From contig NZ_FOBF01000005.1 of NCBI RefSeq assembly GCF_900109355.1, forward strand, positions 434,001-498,000: DNA of 64,000 nt. Reading direction: 5' to 3'. The position numbers were made by a program, and so were the translations under genes. The notes under the pieces are model-generated. The model was not told where the DNA came from, searched no databases, and was given only the letters and a program-made list of their open reading frames with translations. Source of the DNA: Nonomuraea pusilla. Lineage in GTDB: Bacteria; Actinomycetota; Actinomycetes; Streptosporangiales; Streptosporangiaceae. Shown piece by piece: positions 42,044 through 51,056 of this stretch. Numbering within the stretch: position 1 is the stretch's first letter; every line of letters begins with the position of its first letter.

Positions 42044-43311
42044 CCGGCGAGGAGATGCACGCCCTCGTCGAGCGGCTCTACCCGATCTGCAGGAGCATCA
42101 CCGGCGACGGGGTGCGGCGCACCCTGGAGATCGTCGGCGAGCGTCTGCCGCTCACCGTGACCGAGGTGCCGACGGGCACCGAGGTGCTCGACTGGACCGT
42201 GCCGAAGGAATGGAACATCCGCGACGCGTACATCAAGGACGCCACGGGCCGCCGGGTGGTCGACTTCCGGGCCTCGAACCTGCACGTCGTCGGCTACAGC
42301 GTGCCGGTGTCGGGCACGTACCCGCTGGAGGAGCTGCGGCCCCGGCTGCACACGCTGCCCGAGCAGCCCGCGCTCGTGCCCTACCGGACCAGCTACTACG
42401 CGGAGACGTGGGGCTTCTGCCTCAGCCAGGACGTCCTCGACGGGCTCGCGGACGGGCCGTACGAGGTGCTCGTCGACTCCACGCTGGAGGACGGCGCGCT
42501 GACGCTGGCCGAGCACGTCGTGCCTGGTGAGCTGGCGGACGAGGTGGTGATCTCCTGCCACGTCTGCCACCCCTCGCTGGCCAACGACAACCTGGCGGGC
42601 GTCGCGGTCGCCGTGGCGCTGGCCGGACGGATCGCCGCGGCGGGCCGGCCGCGCCACACCTACCGGTTCCTGTTCATGCCGGGCACGATCGGGGCGATCA
42701 CCTGGCTCGCGCTGAACCGGGACCGGCTCCGGCGCATCGCGCACGGGCTCACGCTGGCCTGCGCGGGCGACCCGGGGCCGCTCACGTACAAGCGGAGCAG
42801 GCGCGGCGACGCCCCCATCGACCGGGCGGTGACGCACGTCCTCCGCGACCGGCCGCACCGGGTGCTCGACTTCTCCCCGTACGGCTACGACGAGCGGCAG
42901 TTCTGCTCGCCCGGGTTCGACCTGCCGTTCGGCGGCCTCACCAGGACCCCGTACGCGGGTTACCCGGAGTACCACACCTCCGGCGACGACCCCGGATTCG
43001 TCACCCCTGACGCCATGGAGGACACGCTGGACGCCCTGTGGCAGGTCACCAGGGTGCTGGAGGGCGACCGCACGTACCTCAACCTCAGCCCGTACGGGGA
43101 GCCGCAGCTCGGGCGGCGCGGGCTCTACGGGTCGCTCGGCGGCAGGAGCGACACGCGGCAGGGGCAGCTCGCGATGCTGTGGGTGCTGAACCTGTCCGAC
43201 GGCGAGCACAGCCTGCTCGACGTCGCGACGCGCTCGGGCCTGCCGTTCGCCCTGGTGGAGGAGGCGGCGCTCGCCCTGCGCGACGCCGGCCTGCTGAAGG
43301 AGCACGCGTGA
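42040..43311 (+). CDS. DUF4910 (aminopeptidase-like) protein
   Basis: 423 aa, matching what I recall of DUF4910/DUF2172 proteins. N-terminus [19 protein letters not shown], centre [17 protein letters not shown] and [12 protein letters not shown], with [18 protein letters not shown] and YHTSGDD supplying M28-like metal residues. The C-terminal ~80 residues form a winged-helix-like end. Start is TTG 42040, overlapping the previous stop, or ATG 42055. These proteins occur with sugar-modifying genes; their reaction is not known to me. Confidence 0.8.
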   Translation: MTGEEMHALVERLYPICRSITGDGVRRTLEIVGERLPLTVTEVPTGTEVLDWTVPKEWNIRDAYIKDATGRRVVDFRASNLHVVGYSVPVSGTYPLEELRPRLHTLPEQPALVPYRTSYYAETWGFCLSQDVLDGLADGPYEVLVDSTLEDGALTLAEHVVPGELADEVVISCHVCHPSLANDNLAGVAVAVALAGRIAAAGRPRHTYRFLFMPGTIGAITWLALNRDRLRRIAHGLTLACAGDPGPLTYKRSRRGDAPIDRAVTHVLRDRPHRVLDFSPYGYDERQFCSPGFDLPFGGLTRTPYAGYPEYHTSGDDPGFVTPDAMEDTLDALWQVTRVLEGDRTYLNLSPYGEPQLGRRGLYGSLGGRSDTRQGQLAMLWVLNLSDGEHSLLDVATRSGLPFALVEEAALALRDAGLLKEHA

Positions 43312-43334
43312 GGGGAAGGCGTGGGGGAGACCTG

Positions 43335-44312
43335 ATGGGCCTCAGGGTCGGAGACGTCGTCGAGGTGCGGCCCGCCGCCGAGATCCTCGCCACGCTCGAC
43401 GGACGCGGCGAGCTCGACGGGCTGCCGTTCATGCCGGAGATGGCCCGCTACTGCGGGCGCCGCCTCACCGTCCACAAGGTCGCCCACAAGCTGTGCGACA
43501 CGCAGACGGGCACCGGACTGCGCAGGATGGAGCGGGCCGTCCACCTCACCGGCGCCCGCTGCGACGGCTCGGCGCACGGCGGCTGCCAGACGGCCTGCTC
43601 GATGTACTGGAAGGAGGCCTGGCTGCGCCGCGTCGAGCCAGGAACGGCGGAGAGCGACGCCGTGCCCGACGCCGTGCCCGACGGCAGGCTGCTCGCGCTG
43701 CTGGAGCCCAACACCCGCAGGCCGCCCGGCGACGACGGCGGTGAACGCTACTCCTGCCAGGCCACCGAGCTGCTGCGGGCCGCGCCCGTCTGCCTGCCCG
43801 TCAGGAGCGTCGGCCAGTACGTCACCGACGTCCGCAGCGGCAACGCCGGCCCGCTGCGCACCCTGCACGCCCTGCTCATCGGCGTCTTCAACCGCGTGCA
43901 GGCGGTCAGCGCGCGGGTCCTGCCCGCCCGGCTGCGGTTCAGGGAGGGAAGGCGCTGGGGCTTCCTGCGGCCCGGCCTGCGCGGCGCCACCCCGACCGGC
44001 ACGCTCGGCCTGCGGCCCGGCGAGCTCGTACGCGTCAAGCCCAAGGCCGAGATCCTCGCCACCCTCAACGAGCGGATGCTCAACAGGGGCCTCGGCTTCG
44101 AGGAGGAGATGGCCCGCTACTGCGGCACCGTCGCCCGCGTCCAGGCCAGGGTCGAACGCTGCATCGACGAGCGCACCGGCCGCCTGCTCACCATGAAGTC
44201 CCCCTGCATCACTCTGGAGAACGTGGTCTGCCAGGGGGTGCACAGCCTCAACTGCCCGCGCGAGTTCGTGCCGTTCTGGCGCGAGATCTGGCTCGAACGG
44301 GTGACCACGTAG
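43335..44312 (+). CDS. Duplicated Cys-rich domain protein of unknown function
   Basis: 325 aa. Two copies of a ~95-residue unit (about 1-100 and 225-322), each starting GLR-G-x-V-V(R)V-K/RP-AEILATL, with EMARYCG in the middle and ending FWREIWLERV or YWKEAWLRRV. Cys at 40, 54, 76, 84 and 88 in copy 1, and at 263, 276, 291, 299 and 307 in copy 2; four positions align. The ~125-residue linker has YSCQATELLRAAP and QYVTDVRSGN. It suggests a beta-barrel (SH3-like) metal- or disulfide-containing protein. ATG 43335, or GTG 43308 overlapping the previous stop. Confidence 0.75.
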   Translation: MGLRVGDVVEVRPAAEILATLDGRGELDGLPFMPEMARYCGRRLTVHKVAHKLCDTQTGTGLRRMERAVHLTGARCDGSAHGGCQTACSMYWKEAWLRRVEPGTAESDAVPDAVPDGRLLALLEPNTRRPPGDDGGERYSCQATELLRAAPVCLPVRSVGQYVTDVRSGNAGPLRTLHALLIGVFNRVQAVSARVLPARLRFREGRRWGFLRPGLRGATPTGTLGLRPGELVRVKPKAEILATLNERMLNRGLGFEEEMARYCGTVARVQARVERCIDERTGRLLTMKSPCITLENVVCQGVHSLNCPREFVPFWREIWLERVTT

Positions 44313-44322
44313 AAGGGCGCCC

Positions 44323-45771
44323 ATGGACAAGACGGAGCGGGTCGAGGAGATCGGCGCGCGAGCCGGACGAGGGCTGCGCTGGAGTCTCCTGGGCAACCTC
44401 GTCACCCGGGCGGGCTCGTTCGCGATGGGCCTCGTGCTGGCCCGGGTGCTCGCTCCTGACGACTTCGGCACATACGCGGTGGCGCTCGCGGCGACGCAGA
44501 TCGTCATGCACATCAAGGACGTCGGCATCCACGCGGCCACCATCCAGTGGCGGGGCCGCCTGGAGGACATGGCGCCCACGGCGACCGTGCTCAGCTTCCT
44601 GTTCGCCACCGGCCTGTACGCCGTCTTCTGGGCGTTCGCCCCGGCCTTCGCCGCCATGGCGGGCAACGCGGGCGCGGCGGGCGTCGTCAGGCTGCTCACC
44701 TCGATCATCCTCATCGAGGCGTTCACCGCGGTCCGCAGCGCGGCCCTGCTGCGCAGGTTCGACCAGGACAAGCTGACGCTGGCCATCATGATCGGCTTCG
44801 TGGCGAACGCGGCGGTGGCCATCACGCTCGCGCTCGGCGGCGCGGGCGCCTACAGCTTCGCGTGGGGGCAGGTCGCCGCCTCGGTCGTCACCGGGATCCT
44901 GATCTTCTTCTGGGGCTGGGTGCCGGTCGAGATCGGTTTCGACCGGGAGGTGGCGGCGAAGCTGCTGCGGTTCGGCGTGCCGTCGGCGCTCGGGTTCGGC
45001 CTGGAGGCCGTCCTGATGAACTCCAGCTACGTCGTCGTCGGCGACGTGCTCGGCTCCGAGCAACTCGGCTACTACCTGCTCGCGTTCAACGTGTCGAGCT
45101 GGGTGCCCGGCATCATCGGCACCGCGCTGCGCTACGTCTCGCTGCCCAGCTTCTCCCGGCTGGCCGAGGACCCCGCCGCGCTGTCGGAGGGCGTGCGCAG
45201 GTCCGTGCCGGTCATGGTGGCGTTCGTGCTGCCGCCCGCGCTGGTCATGGCCGTGCTCGCGCACCCCCTCATCACGTTCCTGTACGGCGACCGCTGGGAC
45301 CTGTCCGCCGGGGTGCTGCGCTGGCTCGCCGTCCTCATGGTCGTCAGGATGCTGATCTCGTTCCTCGCCGTGGACATCCTGACCGGCCTCGGCGCCACCA
45401 GGACGACCGTCGTGCTCAACCTCTGCTGGGCCGTCGCGCTGCTGCCCGCCCTCGTGGCCGGGGCGCACCTGGGCGGCATCAGGGGCGCGGCCGTCGCGCA
45501 CGCCGTCGTCGCCGTGACCGTCACCGTGCCGATCGCGCTGTTCGTCCTGCGCCGGGCCGGGGTGCGGCTCGCGCCCACGCTGCCCGACCTGGTCAGGCCC
45601 GCCCTGGGCGGGCTCGCCGCGGGCGCGCTGATGCTCCTGCTGGAGCGGCTGACCCGGTCGGGGCCCGCGCCGGTGCAGCTCGTCGTCGCAGGAGGCGGGG
45701 GACTGCTGCTGTTCGTCCTGGTCGCGGTGCCGGGCACCACACTGAGCAAACTGGTCAGAAGGAGCGCCTGA
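44323..45771 (+). CDS. Oligosaccharide flippase (Wzx-like, MATE/MOP superfamily)
   Basis: 482 aa with 12-14 hydrophobic helices. The N-terminus RWSLLGNLVTRAGSFAMGLVLARVLAPDDFGTYA (two motifs) is typical of polysaccharide exporters, followed by the paired-helix pattern of the family. It would flip lipid-linked repeat units made by the upstream genes. ATG 10 bases after the Cys-rich gene; its stop directly abuts the glycosyltransferase start. Confidence 0.9.
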   Translation: MDKTERVEEIGARAGRGLRWSLLGNLVTRAGSFAMGLVLARVLAPDDFGTYAVALAATQIVMHIKDVGIHAATIQWRGRLEDMAPTATVLSFLFATGLYAVFWAFAPAFAAMAGNAGAAGVVRLLTSIILIEAFTAVRSAALLRRFDQDKLTLAIMIGFVANAAVAITLALGGAGAYSFAWGQVAASVVTGILIFFWGWVPVEIGFDREVAAKLLRFGVPSALGFGLEAVLMNSSYVVVGDVLGSEQLGYYLLAFNVSSWVPGIIGTALRYVSLPSFSRLAEDPAALSEGVRRSVPVMVAFVLPPALVMAVLAHPLITFLYGDRWDLSAGVLRWLAVLMVVRMLISFLAVDILTGLGATRTTVVLNLCWAVALLPALVAGAHLGGIRGAAVAHAVVAVTVTVPIALFVLRRAGVRLAPTLPDLVRPALGGLAAGALMLLLERLTRSGPAPVQLVVAGGGGLLLFVLVAVPGTTLSKLVRRSA

Positions 45772-46662
45772 ATGGCACGTACCGACACGCTGGTGTCCGT
45801 GGGGCTGCCCGTCTACAACGGGGCCGATCGCGTGGAGAAGGTGATCCTGTCGGTGCTGGCCCAGGACCACCCCGCCGTCGAGCTCGTCATCTGCGACAAC
45901 GCCTCGACCGACGGCACCGAGGAGATCTGCCGCGCCCTCGCCGCGGGCGACGACAGGATCGTCTACCACCGGCAGCCGTACAACATCGGCCAGATCCCCA
46001 ACTTCACCGACGCGCTGCACCGGGCGAGCGGGGAGTTCTACCGCTGGGCGGGCGACGACAACTGGCTGGCCCCCGACTACGTCTCGCGCTGCCTGGACGT
46101 CTTCGAGGCCGACGAGCGGCTGATCCTCGTCACCACCCAGCAGTCCTACACCGGGCCGGACGGCGCCACCGGCACGGCGGCGTACACGGGGACCGGCTAC
46201 CTGTCCGACGACCCGGTGGACCGCTTCGAGGAGGCGCTGCGGGCGTTCACCGGCGACCCGTTCGCCATGGACCCGCTCTACGGCCTCATGCGCCGCGAGC
46301 AGATCATGAAGGTGGACCGCGGCAGGACCCTGCTGCGCGAGGACGAGATCTACGCGGCCAGGATGGCGCTGGCCGGCCCGTGGGGGCACGTCCCCGAGGT
46401 GCTCGCGGGCCGCAACTGGGAGCCGCAGCGCCTGTCCGACATCGCCCGCAAGATCGGCGTGCCGCCCTGGCAGGCCCGCTTCTCCACCCTCATCCAGTGC
46501 GGGGAGCTGCTGCGCGCGCTGGACGAGGCCGCGCTCACCCCCGCGCAGCGCAGAAGGGGCCGGGCCGCCGTCGCCGCCATGTACCTGCGCAGGCACGGCG
46601 GCACGGCCCTGCGGCGCGGGCGCAGGCTCGCCGCCATGGGCTCGGCGCTCGTCCGGCGCTAG
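45772..46662 (+). CDS. Family 2 glycosyltransferase
   Basis: 296 aa GT-A fold. VSVGLPVYNGADRVEKVILSV at the N-terminus, CDNASTDGTEE for nucleotide binding, and WAGDDNWLAPDYV as the DxD-like metal motif. The C-terminal half has a basic tail (RRGRRLAAMGSALVRR) that could touch the membrane. Acceptor and donor unknown. Last gene of the 37.5-46.7 kb run before a new promoter. Confidence 0.88.
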   Translation: MARTDTLVSVGLPVYNGADRVEKVILSVLAQDHPAVELVICDNASTDGTEEICRALAAGDDRIVYHRQPYNIGQIPNFTDALHRASGEFYRWAGDDNWLAPDYVSRCLDVFEADERLILVTTQQSYTGPDGATGTAAYTGTGYLSDDPVDRFEEALRAFTGDPFAMDPLYGLMRREQIMKVDRGRTLLREDEIYAARMALAGPWGHVPEVLAGRNWEPQRLSDIARKIGVPPWQARFSTLIQCGELLRALDEAALTPAQRRRGRAAVAAMYLRRHGGTALRRGRRLAAMGSALVRR

Positions 46663-46667
46663 CCCTT

Positions 46668-46694
46668 GTAACGAACGCCGCCGAACCGGCGAGT
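46668..46694 (+). promoter_or_regulatory. Shared GTAAC-N17-CGA promoter, dioxygenase copy B
   Basis: GTAAC at 46668-46672, 17 bases, then CGAGT at 46690-46694, 38 bases before the ATG. Same layout as the other four sites in the locus; the last base of the -10 core is G rather than T. Confidence 0.55.
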
Positions 46695-46732
46695 ACGGAG
46701 TGCTCGGGGGGTGATCGGAAAGGACATCCGCA

Positions 46733-47638
46733 ATGCTGACCACCGTCTATTCCAACAGCAAGGTGGACGACGAGACGCGCCGGGGGCTGATCTTCGAAGG
46801 TCAGGTCTTCGTCTACTCGGCATCGCCCGCGACGAAGGAGCTGATCGCCTTCGCCGACGAGCTGATCAGGGAGGCTTTCGGGCCGCACGACCCGGAGACC
46901 GCGCAGTTCGACATGCCCGTAGAGGAGTTCGCGGCGCTGCTGGCCGACCTGAAGCCCCGCTTCATCCACCACCCCCGGTGCGAGGAGCTGCTGCCCGCCG
47001 TGTTCGAGGAGTTCGGCTGCGACCTCGGCACGACCTACTACGACGTCCCCCGCCTGCGCACCTCCACCTCGGACGACTACCTCACCTCCGGCATCTCGTA
47101 CGCCTACCACGCCCACAGGGACTGCTGGTACTCCGCGCCGTTCAACCAGGTCAACTGGTGGATCCCGGTGTACGGGGTGGTGCAGGAGAACGTGATGGCC
47201 TTCCACCCCCGCTACTTCGACAACCCCGTGCGCAACAGCAGCGACCGTTACGACTACGCCGTCTGGAACAGCGTGGAGCGTCCCGACGCGCCCAAGCACG
47301 TCCACAGCGACACCAGGGAGCAGCCGAGGCCGCAGGAGCAGATCGAGCTGCACCCGCAGCTGCGCGTGGTGCCCGAGCCCGGCGGCGCCATCCTGTTCTC
47401 CGGCGCGCAGCTCCACTCCACCGTCCCCAACACCTCCGGCAGGACCAGGTTCAGCATCGACTTCAGAACCGTCCACATCGACGACGTGGCCGCCCGCAGG
47501 GGCGCGCCCAACGTCGACTCCCGCTGCGTGGGCACGACGCTGCGCGACTTCAGGCGCTCCTCCGACCTCGCGCCGATGCCGGAGGAGCTGGCCGCCGCGT
47601 ACGAGAGCGAGGCCCTCGCCCTGGCCCGCCGGGGCTAG
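46733..47638 (+). CDS. Fe(II)/2-oxoglutarate-type dioxygenase-like protein, copy B
   Basis: 301 aa paralogue of the protein encoded at 37491, collinear without gaps over most of its length. YHAHRDCWYSAPFNQVNWW keeps His128/Asp130, and GAQLHSTVPN keeps the distal His228. It has its own promoter of the shared type rather than sitting in the upstream operon. GGAAAGG lies before the ATG. Ends in a CTAG that is also the stop of the convergent lyase gene. Probably modifies a related but different substrate; that is inference. Confidence 0.75.
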   Translation: MLTTVYSNSKVDDETRRGLIFEGQVFVYSASPATKELIAFADELIREAFGPHDPETAQFDMPVEEFAALLADLKPRFIHHPRCEELLPAVFEEFGCDLGTTYYDVPRLRTSTSDDYLTSGISYAYHAHRDCWYSAPFNQVNWWIPVYGVVQENVMAFHPRYFDNPVRNSSDRYDYAVWNSVERPDAPKHVHSDTREQPRPQEQIELHPQLRVVPEPGGAILFSGAQLHSTVPNTSGRTRFSIDFRTVHIDDVAARRGAPNVDSRCVGTTLRDFRRSSDLAPMPEELAAAYESEALALARRG

Positions 47639-49035
47639 CCGGCCTGCCAGGACGGCCCGGTCTCCTCCGTCCGCGGCGGGGCGGGCGGGGTCCAGTCGCG
47701 GGAGGGCACGACCTTGATCCCCTCGGTGCTGTTGGGCGGGTTGACGTCGAGCGTCCCGCCGTAGACGACGTTCCCGCGGAAGGCGTTCGGCTGGAAGGAG
47801 AACTTCGCGAGCGGCGGCGCCGTGTCCTGCACCGAGGTGGTCACGGCCACGCCGCCCTCGGGCCTGTGGCTGAGGTTGCCGGTGAAGGTGTTGCGCTCGG
47901 GCAGCAGCACCATCTGGTAGCCGGGCCAGTGGTTCTTGTAGAACCAGCCGATGTGGATGTCGCTCTTGGCGTTGCCGGTGAACACGTTGCCGGTGAACGC
48001 GCTGTCGGTCACCTGCCCGTAGTGGAACAGGTAGCCGTGGGGCGTGCGCGGGTTCGGCTGCGGGACGAAGTCCGGCGTCAGGTAGTCGAGCTGGTTGTTC
48101 TCGTCGAACAGATGCTCCCCGCTGGTGACCTTGAGGCCGTAGCCGGAGACGCCCTGCACGTAGTTGCCGCGCACCACGTGGTGGTCGCCGCTGACGCGGA
48201 TGCCCTCGCTGGCCGGGTAACGGTCACCGATGATGGCGTTGCTCTCCACCGTGTTGTAGTTCCCGTAGCGCAGCACCAGGCCGCCGCTGGACTGCCTGAT
48301 GGTGTTGTTGCGGACGGTGTTGTGGTTCGACTTCAGCGAGATGATCTCGTCGTCGCCGTCGACATGCTCGAAGAGGTTGTTGTCGATGGTGAAGTACGCG
48401 CCCTCCTCGGCGCCCTCCTCCGCCCACTGCCCGTAGCCCCAGATGCGCAGCGCCTCCATGCCGTTGCGGCGGAGGTTGGGGACGTCGGCGAAGCGGGTGT
48501 GGTCCACCCGGTTGTAGGTGGCCGCCGGGCCCCGGTCGTTGCCGACCAGCGGCTCCTGGTGGGCCTTGCCCTTGAGCAGACCGTGGTCGAACCGGTTGTG
48601 CCCGCCCTTGAAGAAGACCCAGTAGTACGGCGTGGCCGGATCGCCGGGGTTGAAGTCGATCACGGCGGTGTCGGTGACCCTGCCGCGGTCGCTGTTGAAG
48701 GAGATGACCGAGCCCGCGCCGTCGGGCGCCTGGCCGGAGGTGAACGTCAGGCCGCTCACGGTCAGGTCGGGGCTGTTGAGCGACAGCGCCGACCTGCCGG
48801 TGAGCAGCACCTTGCCGGGCGTCTGCGCCCTGAGCGTGAGGGGCCCGGGGGCGCGCAGGTCGATGACGGTGTCCTGCCAGGTGCCGTCGGCCATGACGAT
48901 GGTGCCCGCCGTCCCGATCGCCGCGTTCAGCTCGGCCTGGTTCGAGACGAGCCGTTCCCCGTCCGTCGAGGCGTGCGCGGGCGCGGCGGGCAGCAGCAGG
49001 GACGCCGCCGCGACAAGGGCTGCCAATCGGTTCAT
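47635..49035 (-). CDS. Secreted PL6-type polysaccharide lyase
   Basis: 466 aa. Signal peptide (about residues 1-22, ending AAPAHA). A right-handed parallel beta-helix follows, rich in N-N-x-F/I rungs. EIISLKS (Glu230, Lys235) and SSGGLVLRYGN (Arg256) match the catalytic Lys/Arg region of chondroitinase B and alginate lyase PL6. It would cleave a uronic-acid polysaccharide outside the cell. ATG 49035 begins the signal peptide. A LacI-type palindrome lies just upstream. It may act on a host, plant or algal polymer, or on the strain's own polymer. Confidence 0.85.
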   Translation of the reverse strand: MNRLAALVAAASLLLPAAPAHASTDGERLVSNQAELNAAIGTAGTIVMADGTWQDTVIDLRAPGPLTLRAQTPGKVLLTGRSALSLNSPDLTVSGLTFTSGQAPDGAGSVISFNSDRGRVTDTAVIDFNPGDPATPYYWVFFKGGHNRFDHGLLKGKAHQEPLVGNDRGPAATYNRVDHTRFADVPNLRRNGMEALRIWGYGQWAEEGAEEGAYFTIDNNLFEHVDGDDEIISLKSNHNTVRNNTIRQSSGGLVLRYGNYNTVESNAIIGDRYPASEGIRVSGDHHVVRGNYVQGVSGYGLKVTSGEHLFDENNQLDYLTPDFVPQPNPRTPHGYLFHYGQVTDSAFTGNVFTGNAKSDIHIGWFYKNHWPGYQMVLLPERNTFTGNLSHRPEGGVAVTTSVQDTAPPLAKFSFQPNAFRGNVVYGGTLDVNPPNSTEGIKVVPSRDWTPPAPPRTEETGPSWQAG

Positions 49036-49045
49036 ACCGGCAACG

Positions 49046-49064
49046 TAGGGAAAGCGCTTTTCCT
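49046..49064. promoter_or_regulatory. LacI-family-like operator before PL6 lyase
   Basis: Core palindrome AAAGCGCTTT (49051-49060), flanked by GGG and TCC, resembles LacI/GalR-family operators with a central CG. No LacI-family gene lies in the window, so the regulator would be encoded elsewhere. Confidence 0.5.
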
Positions 49065-49102
49065 TGGGCATGGGCAAAACTCGGGCAGTCCTAGGACGAT
49101 CC

Positions 49103-49915
49103 TCAGGATGCCTGGTGCAAGGCCCGGTACTGCGTGGGCGTCAGCGAGGTCACCTGGCGGAAGACCCGTGACAGGTAGGAGGCCTCCCAGCCCACCGTCC
49201 CGGCGATCTCCTCGATCCTCTGCTCGGTGTGGATCAGCGCCTGCTTGACCCGTTCGACCCGGAGCTGCCGGATGTACTGGTTGGGGGAGACCCCGAAGAG
49301 CTGCGCGAAGTAGGTGATGAAGTAGGTCGGGTTGTAGTGGAAGACCTCCGCCAGCCGCCCCACCGTCAGCGCCTCGGCCAGGTGCGCGTCGATGTACTCC
49401 AGGATCCGGCCCGGCCCCTCGCTGAGCGGCCGCAACGAGCCCAGCGGCGCGTGGTCCACCAGGTAGGCCGTCAGCTCCATGAGCACCGCCCGCTGCCGCA
49501 GCGGTCCTGTCACCTGCGTCGTGCCCCTGCCCGCCGCCAGCAGCCTGACGAACATCTCCCGTACGGCCGCCGGATCCTCCACCTCCATCACCCGGGGGAG
49601 CGCGACCAGCGAGGCCAGTTCGCGCCCGGCCACGGTGGCGGTGAAGTTCGCCCAGTACTTGCGCAACGGGCGCTCCTTCGAGCTGGAGAAGGCCAGCGCG
49701 GACCCGGCGGGCAGGAAGTAGAGCTGGCCGGGACGCGGCAGGTACTCCACGCCGTCCAGGGTGATCGAACCCACCCCGTCGAGGATGAGGTAGATCCGGT
49801 TGTAGCCGTCGGTCCGCGCCTGACGCCCCCAGCCGGCGGGGACGGGATCGGCGTGCCCCGCCATGAGCAGGTCGAGATCGAGCCGCCGCAGGTGCTCCCT
49901 GAGTGCCGGGTCCAT
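49103..49915 (-). CDS. AraC-family transcriptional regulator
   Basis: 270 aa. N-terminal cupin-like sensing domain (GWGRQARTDGYNRIYLILDG, LPRPGQLYFLPAGSALAF). C-terminal double HTH: LTVGRLAEVFHYNPTYFITYF, FGVSPNQYIRQLRVERVKQAL and IAGTVGWEASYLSRVFRQVTSLTPTQYR. Start is ATG 49915, or GTG 49924 that overlaps the dehydrogenase stop. Likely controls the divergent sugar ABC/fucosidase operon, with a sugar as signal. Confidence 0.88.
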   Translation of the reverse strand: MDPALREHLRRLDLDLLMAGHADPVPAGWGRQARTDGYNRIYLILDGVGSITLDGVEYLPRPGQLYFLPAGSALAFSSSKERPLRKYWANFTATVAGRELASLVALPRVMEVEDPAAVREMFVRLLAAGRGTTQVTGPLRQRAVLMELTAYLVDHAPLGSLRPLSEGPGRILEYIDAHLAEALTVGRLAEVFHYNPTYFITYFAQLFGVSPNQYIRQLRVERVKQALIHTEQRIEEIAGTVGWEASYLSRVFRQVTSLTPTQYRALHQAS

Positions 49916-49920
49916 CGCGG

Positions 49921-50901
49921 TCACGCCCGCAGGCTCGCCAGCGCCGGGTTCACCGCGTGCCGCAGCGGTTCGCCCGCGGCCAGGCGGGCGACCTCGGCCA
50001 GCACCAGCTCGCCCATCCTGCCGCGTTCGGCGCCCATCGCCCCGGCCAGGTGCGGGGTCAGGACCGCGTTGGGCAGGCCGTACAGGGGCGATCCAGGCTC
50101 CGGCGGCTCGGGCCAGGTGACGTCGAGGACCGCGGTGAGGTCGGGCCGCCGGCGCAGGACCTCGACCACGGACGGCTCGTCGAGGACGGCGCCGCGGGCG
50201 GTGTTGACCAGCGTCGCGCCCGCGGGCAGCCGCGCCACCAGCGGGCCGTCGACCAGGCCCGTGGTCTCGGGCAGCAGCGGGGCGTGCACGCTGACGACCT
50301 CGCAGGTCTCGAACAGCTCGGCCAGCGGGAGGAGCGGGACGCCCAGCACCGAGGAGGCGTGCGGGTCGTAGGCGACCACCTCCAGGTCGAAGGCGCGCAG
50401 GTGGGAGGCGACCAGGCGGCCGATCTCGCCCAGGCCGAGCAGCCCCACCCGCGACCGGTAGGCTCCGGCCACGCGCACCTCGTCCGGGTAGCGGCCCAGC
50501 TCCTTGATCTCGCGGGAGATCCGGTGGAACTGCTTGAGCGCCAGCAGGATCTGGGCCAGCGTGAACTGCGCCACCGGCACCGCGTTGGCCGAGGCCGCCG
50601 ACACGATCGGGATGTCCCGCGCCCAGAACTCCGGCGTGGTCAGCGGGCGCACCGAGCCCGCCGCCACGAGCACCGCCCGCAGGCGCGGAGCGTGACCGAG
50701 CAGGCCGGCGTCGAGCTCCGGGGCGCCCCAGCCGGAGAGCAGGACCTCCACCTCCGACAGCACGCTGGGATCGGCGGCCAGTTGCTCCCGCGTCATCGCG
50801 GGAGCCTGCCATTCGACCAGGTCGGCCAGCCTTTCCAGGACGTGCGCGGGGTAGACGTCGGCCCGTCTGCGCTCCTCCATCACCAGCAGTGCTTTGATCA
50901 T
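49921..50901 (-). CDS. D-isomer-specific 2-hydroxyacid dehydrogenase family protein
   Basis: 326 aa. Rossmann motif LGLGEIGRL around residue 136-144, catalytic Arg in VNTARGAVLDE, Glu in the WPEPPEPGSPL region and His in LTPHLAGAMG. Lacks any ACT domain. NAD(P)H-dependent reductase of a 2-keto acid; in this setting perhaps a sugar-acid metabolite. Coupled to the AraC gene and divergent from the ABC transporter operon across 155 bases. Confidence 0.87.
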   Translation of the reverse strand: MIKALLVMEERRRADVYPAHVLERLADLVEWQAPAMTREQLAADPSVLSEVEVLLSGWGAPELDAGLLGHAPRLRAVLVAAGSVRPLTTPEFWARDIPIVSAASANAVPVAQFTLAQILLALKQFHRISREIKELGRYPDEVRVAGAYRSRVGLLGLGEIGRLVASHLRAFDLEVVAYDPHASSVLGVPLLPLAELFETCEVVSVHAPLLPETTGLVDGPLVARLPAGATLVNTARGAVLDEPSVVEVLRRRPDLTAVLDVTWPEPPEPGSPLYGLPNAVLTPHLAGAMGAERGRMGELVLAEVARLAAGEPLRHAVNPALASLRA

Positions 50902-51056
50902 CTCTTCCTCGTTTCATCGGATGCCTGGGAAGACAGGGTGCCGCATAACGGGACAGCTCTATCGGGGGTCGTTTATTCATCGGAGCATTGACCGGGGAAC
51001 GTGACCACCGCTACCTTCCGGGAAATCGCTTGCCAAGGAGAGGGAGCCGTCCACAT
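50902..51056. promoter_or_regulatory. Divergent control region of the sugar-uptake island
   Basis: Holds the two divergent promoters. CGTTTCATCGGA at about 50910 recurs as CGTTTATTCATCGGA at about 50970, a possible pair of AraC sites. Assignment tentative. Confidence 0.35.

Noticed and set aside
44248-46743. 831-codon minus-strand frame opposite flippase and glycosyltransferase
   Set aside because: Antisense artefact; both plus-strand genes are supported by fold and motif.
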